A stretch of DNA of 64,000 bases from Nephrocerus scutellatus (Eukaryota > Arthropoda > Insecta > Diptera > Pipunculidae), in the NCBI GenBank assembly GCA_947095585.1, contig OX352762.1:44814018-44878017 (forward strand). Reading direction: 5' to 3'. Made by a program: the position numbers and the translations under genes. Each line of letters begins with the position of its first letter. Positions within the stretch are counted from its first letter, which is position 1. The notes beneath the pieces are model-generated. The model had not been told where the DNA came from, did no database searches, and was given only the letters and a program-made list of their open reading frames with translations. This document shows, one piece after another, positions 54,906 through 64,000 of the stretch.

Positions 54906-55190
54906 TTTATAGGGCTGATCGAAAGGAAGATCTTTTCTGAAAATATATATGAAATGAAAGAAAAATATTTCTGAAATTAAAAATAATTAGTGAAATAATA
55001 AAAAATAAAAAGTAGCAGGTAGCGAAATGCTCGCTTTTGGTTTTGGGTTTTTTTTTTCAATCGGTAGCAGGTAGCTTGACGATATGATGCGTGATCTGCG
55101 TGTGCTCCTGTTGAGCGCTGGATGATGACTGGATAAATGAACTTCTGCTTTCCCTCTTGTACCAAGGTACAATGTACTTAAGTACAACTA

Positions 55191-55554
55191 TGTCATATTT
55201 GTTTTGCGTCTAATGTAAGTTTTATGAGTAACAAGATTTTTTTTTAAACTCACTATGTTTCAATATTACAGTGCAGATTTTTAATTACGTGTGTAACTTA
55301 AAACAACTTAAAAATCAAAACATTAAAAATAACAAAGCATGGCTAATGGATAATTGAAGAAGATTCAGGTAAAGAAAAAAAATTTCAAACTATGGATACT
55401 CAAGCCGAAGTTTCAAGGAGAAATTATTAGAGCCCTATTCAATGTTTGTTTGACTACAACAGCAATTTTGGCGACGGCTATGATCCGGCGTTGCAAACAA
55501 TTAAAATTATGATTCCACCTATAAAACTACTTCAAACAGCTAATGCTAACAGGT
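55191..55554. other. No feature recognised
   Basis: AT-rich, no protein motif, no clear repeat. Confidence 0.4.
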
Positions 55555-56780
55555 AGCTAATTAAAATACATTTTTAATTTAAGCCGTTTAAAGCGAGTAT
55601 TGTGCGTAGTAGTTTGAATCTGATCTGAAACAAATTGCAAACTCGACTTGAATTATTTTATTTTCTTGCTATTTGTTGTCTTTTTTGTGATTTGTTAATG
55701 TTCATCAAGTTCTGACCTATGTTTAAAGTTTCAAGTCTCTTGCTTAATGGGAAGTTACTCGTAGTTTAAAATCAATTACAAATTTCCACTCACGAAAGCG
55801 AACTAATAAAAACGTTTTTAAAAAACAACCCATAAAAATTAAAATTTTTCATGTAAATTCTCTAAAAGGATATTGTGTGCAAAGTTTTAACAGGGTTAAT
55901 TTGGATAAAAATAATACTAGAGCTCCTTTCTTCAAAATTTTTACAAAAACTGTTGTCACCGTAGATACACATGTGTAAAAAATTTGTATGGGAACCCCAT
56001 GACCTTGGGGCCCAATCACTTCCAAAGTGTTGTCATTAATTAATTAATTATAAGTTAATTATTTTTAACAAATTTGGGTCTCCAAAATTTTTACAAAAAG
56101 TGTTGTCCATCGGAGATACACATGTATATAAAATTTGAAGAAAATCGGGTAAATTTTGTAAAATATTTGTATGGGAACCCCTTAACCCCGAAGCCCGAGG
56201 GGCCCTAAATTTTAATAGAAAGTGTTGTCATCCGAGAGGTAGAGAATTAGGTGAATTTGTACATAAATAACTGAATGAAAACAAAACTGTAAATTTTAAC
56301 AGAGACACAAACCATAATGGGAGCTGGACACAATGCTGGTTATACTTCTATTGGTTGACACACTGTGGGCTGCTCTACAAAATAAAAATGCTTACTTTTC
56401 ACCATACTTAACAATTATAGATCTCTTAATAACCGTTAGTTCAAGGTTTCTGTTTATCAAATGGCAATGGCATACCTGGGTGCACATTTAGATTCAAAAT
56501 GTACAGCTAAAGAACATATTAAGCAAATGGTACACAAATTTGAATAGCAACATAAATCGAATGTCTTTGCTTAGCAATGGCATCAAAATTATACCTTTAC
56601 GCATCACCAGCATGGGGTACCTGTGCAACTACACAGATTCAAAAACATCAAGTGACACAAAACTTTCTTCTTAAATGATTTTAAAACTTACCTTAGCGTT
56701 ATTTCACCCTTTCTCTTCAGGATGAATGAAAAACTTATAAAAGATAAAATTCGTCCCTAAGAACTTAATTCTACATTAAC
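55555..56780 (+). pseudogene. Jockey-type fragment with internal deletion and an AR insertion
   Basis: 55610-55820 matches 47090-47290. An AR repeat (55822-56247) interrupts it. 56248-56460 matches 47300-47515 up to the VSVYQ motif. There the sequence jumps over RT motifs B-D to YLGAHLDSKCTAKEHIKQMV (56473-56535) and, after shifts, to YASPAWGTCATTQIQKHQVTQN (56600-56665), the thumb of a Jockey-group ORF2. Confidence 0.72.
55822..56247 (+). repeat. AR family repeat inside the Jockey fragment
   Basis: Starts AAAAAACAACCCATAAAAAT, includes GATACACATGTGT (55963) and GATACACATGTATA (56116), AAATCGGG, and ends in GTGTTGTCATCCGAGAGGTA without the usual terminal block. Confidence 0.75.
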
Positions 56781-57545
56781 TGTGAAATGTCGGATAATAC
56801 GCCTGTTAACAGTCTTTTGTTACTTATTATCATTACACCGAATTGAAATTTATTTTTATTATTTATTAGTTGTTGTTAACTATTTATTTTATTACTAGCT
56901 GTACCCGGGCGCTTTGCTACCCGCACACATGAACCCCCGGGGTGACGGGAGTACTATAGCCTATAAACTACCCTCACCAGCCAATAATTTACGTTGACAT
57001 TTTTTTAAAAATACGTTTGTAAATCTCATGTTAAAATTTTACTTTCTCCCCTTCCATTTATACCTAAACTTTCCCCTACCTGCCAATAATATATCTAGCG
57101 GAAATACCCGGCGTTTCTCGACTGCCCCATCCCCCTGACCCCCACCAAGTTAACACCCGCCCACTGACACTACACCCACTGACCTCCCGCCCACTGACCC
57201 ACCGCCATCTGACCGCCAGCCCACGGACATCTGATCCCAGATGACCACCCATTCACAGACCAAACGCACCCACTGAACTCACACCAACTGACCAACCCAC
57301 CAACTGACCACCTCACCAGCCCAGAAAACTATAGAATAAGTTTGAACGCGATCGATTCATAAAAACAGGCAATTTGTAAAAAAAAAACCCTTGACCTAAG
57401 AGTATGACCAATTTCAAAATATGCCTATTAAGTGCCTTTTATGGTAGAAAACCCATATGCAAAGTTAGAACGCGATCGGTTGAAGGGTTTGGCAGTCTAT
57501 ACCGGACATACATACATACACACATACAAAGTTTCACTTTTATAT
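56781..57545 (+). repeat. RTE/SINE-like 3' end repeat with CCACTGACC minisatellite
   Basis: From 56896 CTAGCTGTACCCGGGCGCTTTG, a start seen in many insect interspersed repeats, through ATAGCCTATAAACTACC, a degenerate CCACTGACC-type minisatellite (about 57140-57310), two related AACGCGATCG blocks (57342 and 57469), and an ACATACATACA run near 57505. No coding sense. Assignment to an RTE-type tail is inference. 56781-56895 is AT-rich with no call. Confidence 0.5.
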
Positions 57546-57747
57546 TGTGAGGAACAAAATTCTTGTGGCCGAATTTTGTTCACACAAAACATGCAATATA
57601 CTTTTTACCAAATTCGGGTGCACCCTGTACCCACGCAGTGCAACCACCAAACGCATATGAAAACAAAACAGCCAAAACAGCATCACGCGACCGGATTGAC
57701 CAATCACAGCGCAGCACGCTATTTAGAATTTTTGCTGCGCAAAAAGG

Positions 57748-57755
57748 TATAAAAG
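57748..57755 (+). promoter_or_regulatory. TATA box of the 5' LTR
   Basis: TATAAAAG in the context AAAGGTATAAAAGGGCG, with an arthropod-initiator-like TCAGTC at 57769 and a pyrimidine-rich stretch behind. It lies about 200 bp into the LTR, so the 95-bp array would be inside the transcribed leader. The 3' LTR has the same box at 62482. Confidence 0.8.
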
Positions 57756-57904
57756 GGCGATCATGCAGTCAGTCGCGCTCTTGCTCTTAGTCTTCTTTTT
57801 GCGCTGTTTGGATCACGTGGTGGTAAATCATTATTAATAAAATCATTTCACTGAATATCGCTGCCGACGTTTTTCTCTGCTTCCGTCATTCGTACGACGT
57901 AACA

Positions 57905-59130
57905 TCGCTGTGTGGATTCCCTACGGGTTGTTACGCCGGTACATCCAGCATATCGCTGTCGAGGTCTTCCTCTGCTTCCGTCATTCGTACGACGTAACAT
58001 CGCTGTGTGGATTCCCTACGGGTTGTAACGCCTGTACATCCAGCATATCGCTATCGACGTCTTCCTCTGCTTCCGTCATTCGTACGACGCAACTTCGCTG
58101 TGTGGGTTCCCTACGGGTTGTTGCGGCGGTACATCCAGCATATCGCTGCCGACGTTTTTCTCTGCTTCCGTCATTCGTACGACGTAACATCGCTGTGTGG
58201 ATTCCCTACGGGTTGTTACGCCGGTACATCCAGCATATCGCTGTCGACGTCTTCCGTCATTCGTACGACGTAACATCGCTGTGTGGATTCCCTACGGGTT
58301 GTTACGCCTGTACATCCAGCATATCGCTGTCGACGTCTTCCTCTGCTTCCGTCATTCGTACGACGTAACATCGCTGTGTGGATTCCCTACGGATTGTTAC
58401 GCCGGTACATGCAGCATATCGCTGCCGACGTTTTTCTCTGCTTCCGTCATTCGTACGACGTAACATCGCTGTGTGGATTCCCTACGGGTTGTTACGCCGG
58501 TACATCCAGCATATCGCTGTCGACGTCTTCCTCTGCTTCCGTCATTCGTACGACGTAACATCGCTGTGTGGATTCCCTACGGGTTGTTACGCCTGTACAT
58601 CCAGCATATCGCTGTCGACGTCTTCCTCTGCTTCCGTCATTCGTACGACGTAACATCGCTGTGTGGATTCCCTACGGGTTTTTACGCCGGTACATGCAGC
58701 ATATCGCTGCCGACGTTTTTCTCTGCTTCCGTCATTCGTACGACGTAACATCGCTGTGTGGATTCCCTACGGGTTGTTACGCCGGTACATGCAGCATATC
58801 GCTGCCAAAGTTTTTCTCTGCTTCCGTCATTCGTACGACGCAACTTCGCTGTGTGGATTCCCTACGGGTTGTTGCGCCGGTACATCCAGCACATCGCTGC
58901 CGACGTTTTTCTCTGCTTCCGTCATTCGTACGACGTAACATCGCTGTGTGGATTCCCTACGGGTTGTTGCGCCGGTACATCCAGCATATCGCTGCCGACG
59001 TCTCTCTCTGCTACCGTCATTCGTACGACGAAACTTCGCTGTGTGGATTCCCTACGGGTTATTGCGCCGGTACATCCAGCATATCGCTGCTGACGACTCT
59101 CCCTGCATTCGCTACTGTTCTCACGTCAAG
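57905..59130 (+). repeat. 95-bp tandem array, 13 units, in the 5' LTR
   Basis: Units start at TCGCTGTGTGGATTCCCTAC at about 57905, 58000, 58095, 58190, 58275, then every 95 bp to about 59035. One unit is short by 10 bp (the fourth, lacking CCTCTGCTTC-type sequence). Each carries the palindrome TCGTACGA. Variants such as TTACGCC/TTGCGCC and GTCGACGTCTTC/GCCGACGTTTTTC alternate between units, pointing to repeated unequal exchange of one to a few units. Confidence 0.95.
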
Positions 59131-59734
59131 ACTCACGTTACTCACGTCAGTTCATCCAAGCTCTCGCATTACTTACGTCCTCACGTCAAGACTCACGTTA
59201 CGCACGACAGTTCATCAAAGCCTTTGCATTACTCACGTTACCCACGACAGTTCATCAAAGCTCTTGCATACTCATGTCCTCACGTCGAGGCTCTCGTCGT
59301 CACTCAGTCAAGGCCCGTCGTCACTTCGTCGCTCACGTCACTTCGTCGCTCGTCGTCACTAACGTCAAGGCTCGTCACCATTCACGTCACTTTGTCATGG
59401 CATTACTCACGTTACTACCTCCAAGGCTCGTCATCATTCACGTCACTAACGTCAAGGCTCGTCACCCTTCACGTCGCATGTCGTCACTAACGTCAAGGCT
59501 CGTCACCATTCACGTCACTCACGTCACTTCTTCAAGGCATTACTCACGTTACCAACGTCAAGGCTCGTCACCCTTTACGTCGCTCGTCGTCACTAACGTC
59601 AAGGCTCGTCACCATTCACGTCACTCACGGCACTTCGTCAAGGCATTACCCACGTCACTTCATCGAAGCTCTCACGTCACTCACGTCACTCACGTCACTC
59701 ACGTCACTTCGTCGTTTAGGACCGACTGTCTCAC

Positions 59735-59910
59735 GCTCGTCAAAGGCTAACGCATCGCTCAGGATTTAGACTAGCCAAAGGCTAACGCATCGCTCAGGAT
59801 TTACGCTCGTCCAAGGCTAACGTATTGCTCAGGATTTAGACTAGTCAAAGGCTAACGCACCGCTCAGGATTTACGCTCGTCAAAGGATAACGCATCTCTC
59901 AGGATTAAAT
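59735..59910 (+). repeat. Short tandem repeats, about 35-bp units
   Basis: Five units of the form GCTCGTCAAAGGCTAACGCA then TCGCTCAGGATTTA, with GACTAG/GCTCGT alternation giving a higher-order period near 70 bp. The same block occurs in the 3' LTR at 63705-63880. Confidence 0.88.
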
Positions 59911-60045
59911 TATAGGTTATAAGAAATTTAGAAAATAAAGAAAATACTTCGAAAAGTCCCAAAATAGAAATTTATTGTAACGACCTCTGGCCTCAGAACC
60001 CTGGTCACGCTGAGTTTACCCCGGCTGTGAAAACTCCGTTACAAT

Positions 60046-60063
60046 TGGCGCCCGAACAGGGAC
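60046..60063 (+). other. tRNA-Lys type primer binding site
   Basis: TGGCGCCCGAACAGGGAC two bases after the LTR end. Confidence 0.9.
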
Positions 60064-60132
60064 CCTTCGTCTAAAGGAAACAAAATATAATAATATATAA
60101 CTTCTGAGCAAAAGAAAAGCACGAAAGACAAG

Positions 60133-61060
60133 ATGGTCAAGACTTGATGGGTACATACCCTCTCGAAAAAGGAGCTGCAAAATTATATGGATGAGTTCAG
60201 ACTGGATAACACAGGTAGCATAGAGAAGCCCAGGGAACGTTATTGGGCTTTAATCACAGGACCGGACGTTACATCAGAGAACGAAACCAGCATAAGTGAG
60301 TTGAAATCGCAGCACAGACGCAGACTCTCACCAGTGCCACCAATAACTAAAGGTGTAACGGCGCCTTCAGCACCCCATGAGACAACCATCACTCGAATCC
60401 CAAAGGAGACATCTGTGGCTTTATACCCGATGGTTATCGACACGGTGAGGAAATTGTTCGTGCGTTATGATGGCGGCAAAGACCCGATCTCCTTCATTGA
60501 GCGGTTGGAGGAATTTGCCGACGCCTATTCCCTAAACAAGGACATCCTAGCCAGGACAATGCCAGAACTGCTACGTGACCGAGCCCAAATTTGGTTCCGA
60601 AATAACAACCAGCGGTGGACAAACTGGCACGCATTCAAGGAAGACTTCCTGCGCTTCTTCCTCCCAGTAAGATACCAAGAGCAGCTAGATGACGAAATCC
60701 GGCGACGACGACAAAAGGCGGGAGAAAACTTTAAGGATTTCGTCATCGCCATGCAAAACCTCACGCGGCATGCCGGCTATTCAAAGGCACAACAGTTGGA
60801 ACGGATATTCCGAAATTGTCGTCAGGAATACCAACTGTACGTCAGGAGGAAGGACTTCCTAGACTTGCAGGATGTAATCGAATTGGCCGAAGACTTTGAG
60901 AACATTTCAGTCACTCCAGAACCGGTCAGTTCTATCTCCAGACGTCGGCAGACAGAGAGGAGCTTCATGGTCTCACAGAACATAGAGAACTGCATCGACG
61001 TCAGGACAGCATGCTGACGCTGCGGCCAGGACGGACACACCTGGCGAAATTGCCGAAGAA
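60133..61060 (+). pseudogene. Gag of the giant-LTR element
   Basis: The best start is ATG 60133, but a stop follows after four codons (60145); the homologous SAP-like stretch (LSKKELQNYMDEFRLDNTG) continues from about 60159, and an open 276-residue part begins at 60187. Capsid: FVRYDGGKDPISFIERLEEF, TMPELLRDRAQIWFRNNNQ, DFLRFFLPVRYQEQL, YVRRKDFLDLQDVIELAEDF (about 60450-60900), clearly related to the Gag at 10287-13454. It ends at TGA 61015, which falls inside a CCHC knuckle (C-stop-R-C-GQDG-H-TWRN-C), so the stop is a mutation. Confidence 0.88.
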
Positions 61061-62244
61061 AACAATTGATGTTTTGTTGGGATTGGGGCAAACGGAGAAC
61101 CAGAACAATAAACTGCTGCCGGCAACATACCTCACACGTTGAGTAGCGTCCTTCGCTCCAGTTCCACAAGAAAACAGCTCTGATCCAAGATCGACATCGA
61201 ATTCTTGCCCTGATCAACATCGGCAGTGAACCCGTCCAAGCCACCATTGACACCGGCGCATCACGCAGTTTTGTGAGCGAACGTTTGGCCGAGAGGATTT
61301 GACATTTTGGCAACCCCATTCACGCGAACATCCCAATTCAAATGGCCAACGGGAATCAGACAATAGTCCGCGAAGGGTTGCACGTCAACGTTCGTCTTGG
61401 GGAGGAATCGTTTTCACTGCGCCTGTTGATCCTACCGACCGCCGTTGATGATCTTACACTGGGGATGGACTTCCTTGCAAGATCGAGAGCAACTTTAAGT
61501 TTCGGGGGTGAGTGCATTACACTCCAAACTGGGTTAGCACGGCTGGTTAAACGTCCGACGCACAACAAACTCAGAGAACCAAAACAGCACGGTGCTACAG
61601 TTGGCGTGATACAAGTGTCACCAGCCCCGATTGAACCATCTCCAGTGAAGACTCCCATCAGAAATTGCCCCAGCAGCCAACACTGCAGGAAGTCGACAGC
61701 AGTAACCCAACCACAAACCCAACAACGGCAGCGAAACGATCACAACAGCGTGCGCAACAACAAAAGCCAAAACTTAAAAGGTGAAGCCACAACGAGTGCG
61801 GCCACAAAGACCGCAGTAATTAAAACGCAGCGGCGACGACGTAGCATTCGAAAGTCAGCGCATCAACACAACAACAACGACCGCAGCAACAAAAATCTTA
61901 ATTTAAAACTTCGACAACAACAACTACAGGCACAACAACAGAGCGCAGCCGCAAAATTTGTTCAACAACAACCACAGAAACAGCAAAGGCAATGCCAGTT
62001 AATCTGGAGAACAACGGAGTGCACTAGAAGAATTATACAACAACGAGCACAGCATCAGAACTCAACGCATCAAACGAACAACAATAGCAACAGGCACAGA
62101 AACAATAAAGTCGACAGCAGCAGCGAATTTAACAGAAGCAGCGGAGTCAGCATAAGCATTGGCGACAGAGGTAGTACCAGCAGCAGACGCAACAATGTAA
62201 ACTGGGACTACGAAAGTAGACTCCCCGCTATTAAAACTAGTTAG
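61061..62244 (+). pseudogene. Protease region and Gln/Asn-rich tail
   Basis: Retropepsin: VQATIDTGASRSFVSERLAE (active site about 61246-61260), a stop at 61301, then an open 300-residue frame (61342-62244) with DLTLGMDFLARSRATLSF, the second conserved protease segment. From about 61660 the frame is rich in Gln, Asn, Arg and Ser with many CAA/CAG and AAC repeats and no recognisable domain. RT and integrase motifs, which should follow protease, are absent; the polypurine tract follows within 40 bp. Confidence 0.82.
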
Positions 62245-62265
62245 GGAAGCACAATTTTTTCGCCG

Positions 62266-62279
62266 AAGTAACGGGGAAG
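62266..62279 (+). other. Polypurine tract of the giant-LTR element
   Basis: GAAGTAACGGGGAAG lies directly before the LTR start TGTGAGG at 62280. Confidence 0.7.
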
Positions 62280-62481
62280 TGTGAGGAACAAAATTCTTGT
62301 GGCCGAATTTTGTTCACACAAAACATGCAATATAATTTTTACCAAATTCGGGTGCACCCTGTACCCACGCAGTGCAACCACCAAACGCATATGAAAACAA
62401 AACAGCCAAAACAGCATCACGCGACCGGATTGACCAATCACAGCGCAGCACGCTATTTAGAATTTTTGCTGCGCAAAAAGG

Positions 62482-62489
62482 TATAAAAG
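62482..62489 (+). promoter_or_regulatory. TATA box of the 3' LTR
   Basis: TATAAAAG in the same context as 57748. Confidence 0.78.
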
Positions 62490-62640
62490 GGCGAGCATGC
62501 AGTCAGTCGCGCTCTTGCTCTTAGTCTTCTTTTTGCGCTGTTTGGATCACGTGGTGGTAAGTCATTATTAATAAAAATCATTTCACTGAATATCGCTGCC
62601 GACGTTTTTCTCTGCTTCCGTCATTCGTACGACGTAACAT

Positions 62641-63110
62641 CGCTGTGTGGATTCCCTACGGGTTGTTACGCCGGTACATCCAGCATATCGCTGTCGAGGT
62701 CTTCCTCTGCTTCCGTCATTCGTACGACGTAACATCGCTGTGTGGATTCCCTACGGGTTGTTACGCCTGTACATGCAGCATATCGCTGTCGACGTTTTTC
62801 TCTGCTTCCGTCATTCGTACGACGCAACTTCGCTGTGTGGATTCCCTACGGGTTGTTGCGCCGGTACATCCAGCATATCGCTGCCGACCTTTTTCTCTGA
62901 TTCCGTCATTCGTACGACGTAACATCGCTGTGTGGATTCCCTACGGGTTGTTGCGCCGGTACATCCAGCATATCGCTGCCTACGTCTCTCTCTGCTACCG
63001 TCATTCGTACGACGCAACTTCGCTGTGTGGATTCCATACGGGTTATTGCGCCGGTACATCCAGCATATCGCTGCTGATGACTCTCCCTGCATTCGCTACT
63101 GTTCTCACGT
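62641..63110 (+). repeat. 95-bp tandem array, 5 units, in the 3' LTR
   Basis: Units at about 62641, 62736, 62831, 62926 and 63021, each with TCGTACGA. The first, and the last three, resemble the first and last units of the 13-unit array, so the difference lies in the middle of the array. Confidence 0.93.
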
Positions 63111-64000
63111 CAAGACTCACGTTACTCACGTCAGTTCATCCAAGCTCTCGCATTACTTACGTCCTCACGTCAGGACTCACGTTACGCACGACAGTTCATC
63201 AAAGCCTTTGCATTACTCACGTTACCCACGACAGTTCATCAAAGCTCTCGCATACTCACGTCCTCACGTCGAGGCTCTCGTTGTCACTCAGTCAAGGCCC
63301 GTCGTCACTTACGTCGCTCACGTCACTTCGTCGCTCGTCGCCACTAACGACAAGGCTCGTCACCATTCACGTCACTTTGTCATATCATTACTCACGTTAC
63401 TACCTCCAAGGCTCGTCATCATTCACGTCACTAACGTCAAGGCTCGTCACCCTTCACGTCGCATGTCGTCACTAACGTCAAGGCTCGTCACCATTCACGT
63501 CACTCACGTCACTTCGTCAAGGCATTACTCACGTTACCAACGTCAAGGCTCGTCACCCTTCACGTCGCTCGTCGTCACTAACGTCAAGGCTCGTCACCAT
63601 TCACGTTACTCACGTCACTTCGTCAAGGCATTACCCACGTCACTTCATCGAAGCTCTCACGTCACTCACGTCACTCACGTCACTTCGTCGTTTAGGACCG
63701 ACTGTCTCACGCTCGTCAAAGGCTAACGCATCGCTCAGGATTTAGACTAGCCAAAGGCTAACGCATCGCTCAGGATTTACGCTCGTCCAAGGCTAACGTA
63801 TTGCTCAGGATTTAGACTAGTCAAAGGCTAACGCACCGCTCAGGATTTACGCTCGTCAAAGGATAACGCATCTCTCAGGATTAAATTATAGGTTATAAGA
63901 AATTTAGAAAATAAAGAAAATACTTCGAAAAGTCCCAAAATAGAAATTTATTGTAACGACCTCTGGCCTCAGAACCCTGGTCACGCTGAGTTTACCCCGG

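Larger units (their letters stand above)
50389..55190 (-). mobile_element. Jockey-type non-LTR element, nearly complete
   Basis: Minus-strand element with ORF1 (54905-53371, zinc knuckles) and ORF2 (53383 to about 50560, endonuclease and RT), overlapping by 13 bp, and a 3' tail near 50389 (A-run on the minus strand). The 5' border is not fixed; no target duplication was found by eye. A few frame breaks make it inactive. Confidence 0.82.
57546..60043 (+). repeat. 5' LTR, 2,498 bp
   Basis: Starts TGTGAGGAACAAAATTC and ends AACTCCGTTACA. Order: promoter region with TATA box, 95-bp array (57905-59130), a zone of short ACGTCACT/CAAGGCTCGTCAC repeats (59120-59710), GGCTAACGCATCGCTCAGG repeats (59735-59905), then unique sequence. 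Very long for an insect LTR. Confidence 0.92.
57546..64000 (+). mobile_element. Second gag-only LTR element with giant LTRs (runs off the window)
   Basis: 5' LTR 57546-60043 (2,498 bp), tRNA-Lys primer site, 2.2 kb internal region with gag and protease only, polypurine run, and 3' LTR from 62280 to beyond the window end (about 20 bp short of complete by comparison). The LTRs differ mainly in copy number of a 95-bp tandem repeat (13 against 5). Gag is related to that of 8105-15016. No RT, RNase H or integrase anywhere inside, so it is non-autonomous. The gag frame has stops. Confidence 0.9.
62280..64000 (+). repeat. 3' LTR, truncated by the window end
   Basis: Same order as the 5' LTR but with five 95-bp units. 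By comparison about 21 bp are missing at the window end. Outside the array the two LTRs differ by scattered substitutions and small indels, for example CATATCATTACTC against CATGGCATTACTC near 63385 and 59395. Confidence 0.92.

Noticed and set aside
57905..59130. CRISPR-like array
   Set aside because: Units are contiguous with no unique spacers, and the setting is an insect retrotransposon LTR.
57910..59490. Overlapping open frames of 88-264 residues through the 95-bp array and following repeats
   Set aside because: 95 is not a multiple of three, so each unit changes frame and the same peptides recur in all frames. Openness only reflects absence of stops in the unit; no domain is seen.

Overview
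This window looks like repeat-rich, probably heterochromatic DNA from a higher fly (Diptera, Schizophora). I recognise no host gene, rRNA or working tRNA in 64 kb. The organism call is inferred from the element mix: errantiviruses of the gypsy/17.6/297 type, a Mag-type element with very short LTRs, two Osvaldo-like LTR elements primed by tRNA-Lys, a D,D41D mariner (a type known from tephritid fruit flies), Helitron relics, hAT elements with YAGNG ends, several Jockey/CR1/RTE-group non-LTR fragments and a tRNA-derived SINE. No species can be named from this.

Layout. 1-4430: a broken Helitron helicase (minus) was hit by a non-LTR retrotransposon (plus), which was in turn hit by an intact mariner (1008-2311). 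5005-33830: one AT-rich repeat (here called AR) holds an errantivirus copy (G1, 5785-33802, minus, target duplication CGCG). G1 holds a second errantivirus (E, plus). E holds a hAT element (7096-16031, target duplication GTATATAG), a Mag-like element (20550-24636, target duplication ACATG) and a SINE (25843-26129, 11-bp duplication). The hAT holds another AR copy, and that copy holds a gag-only LTR element (8105-15016, target duplication ATAT). A third errantivirus (F, 26299-32425) shares a chimeric LTR with E. 33831-37284: tandem AR copies and a dead Helitron Rep gene. 37285-43664: a near full-length errantivirus (G2, minus) of the same family as G1. 43665-57545: fragments of RTE, Jockey and other non-LTR elements, more AR copies, a second short hAT copy, fold-back repeats and a nearly complete Jockey-type element (50389 to about 55190, minus). 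57546-64000: a second gag-only LTR element with huge LTRs (2.5 kb and about 1.7 kb) built around a 95-bp tandem repeat, running off the window end.

The two gag-only elements are the most unusual content. One (8105-15016) has two LTRs of equal length and keeps a single open 1,055-residue frame in which Gag and protease are joined in frame to the C-terminal domain of integrase, with reverse transcriptase, RNase H and the integrase core removed. The other (57546-64000) has decayed Gag and protease, no pol enzymes, and LTRs that differ by eight 95-bp units. Both Gags belong to the same family and seem to start with a SAP-like helix-turn-helix. They look like parasites of an autonomous Osvaldo-like element. 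The other elements are mostly dead, and each carries informative damage such as lost RT active sites, a lost Helitron HUH motif, or an integrase-Env fusion. Errantiviruses in both orientations in gene-free DNA would fit a piRNA-source locus, but that is inference.
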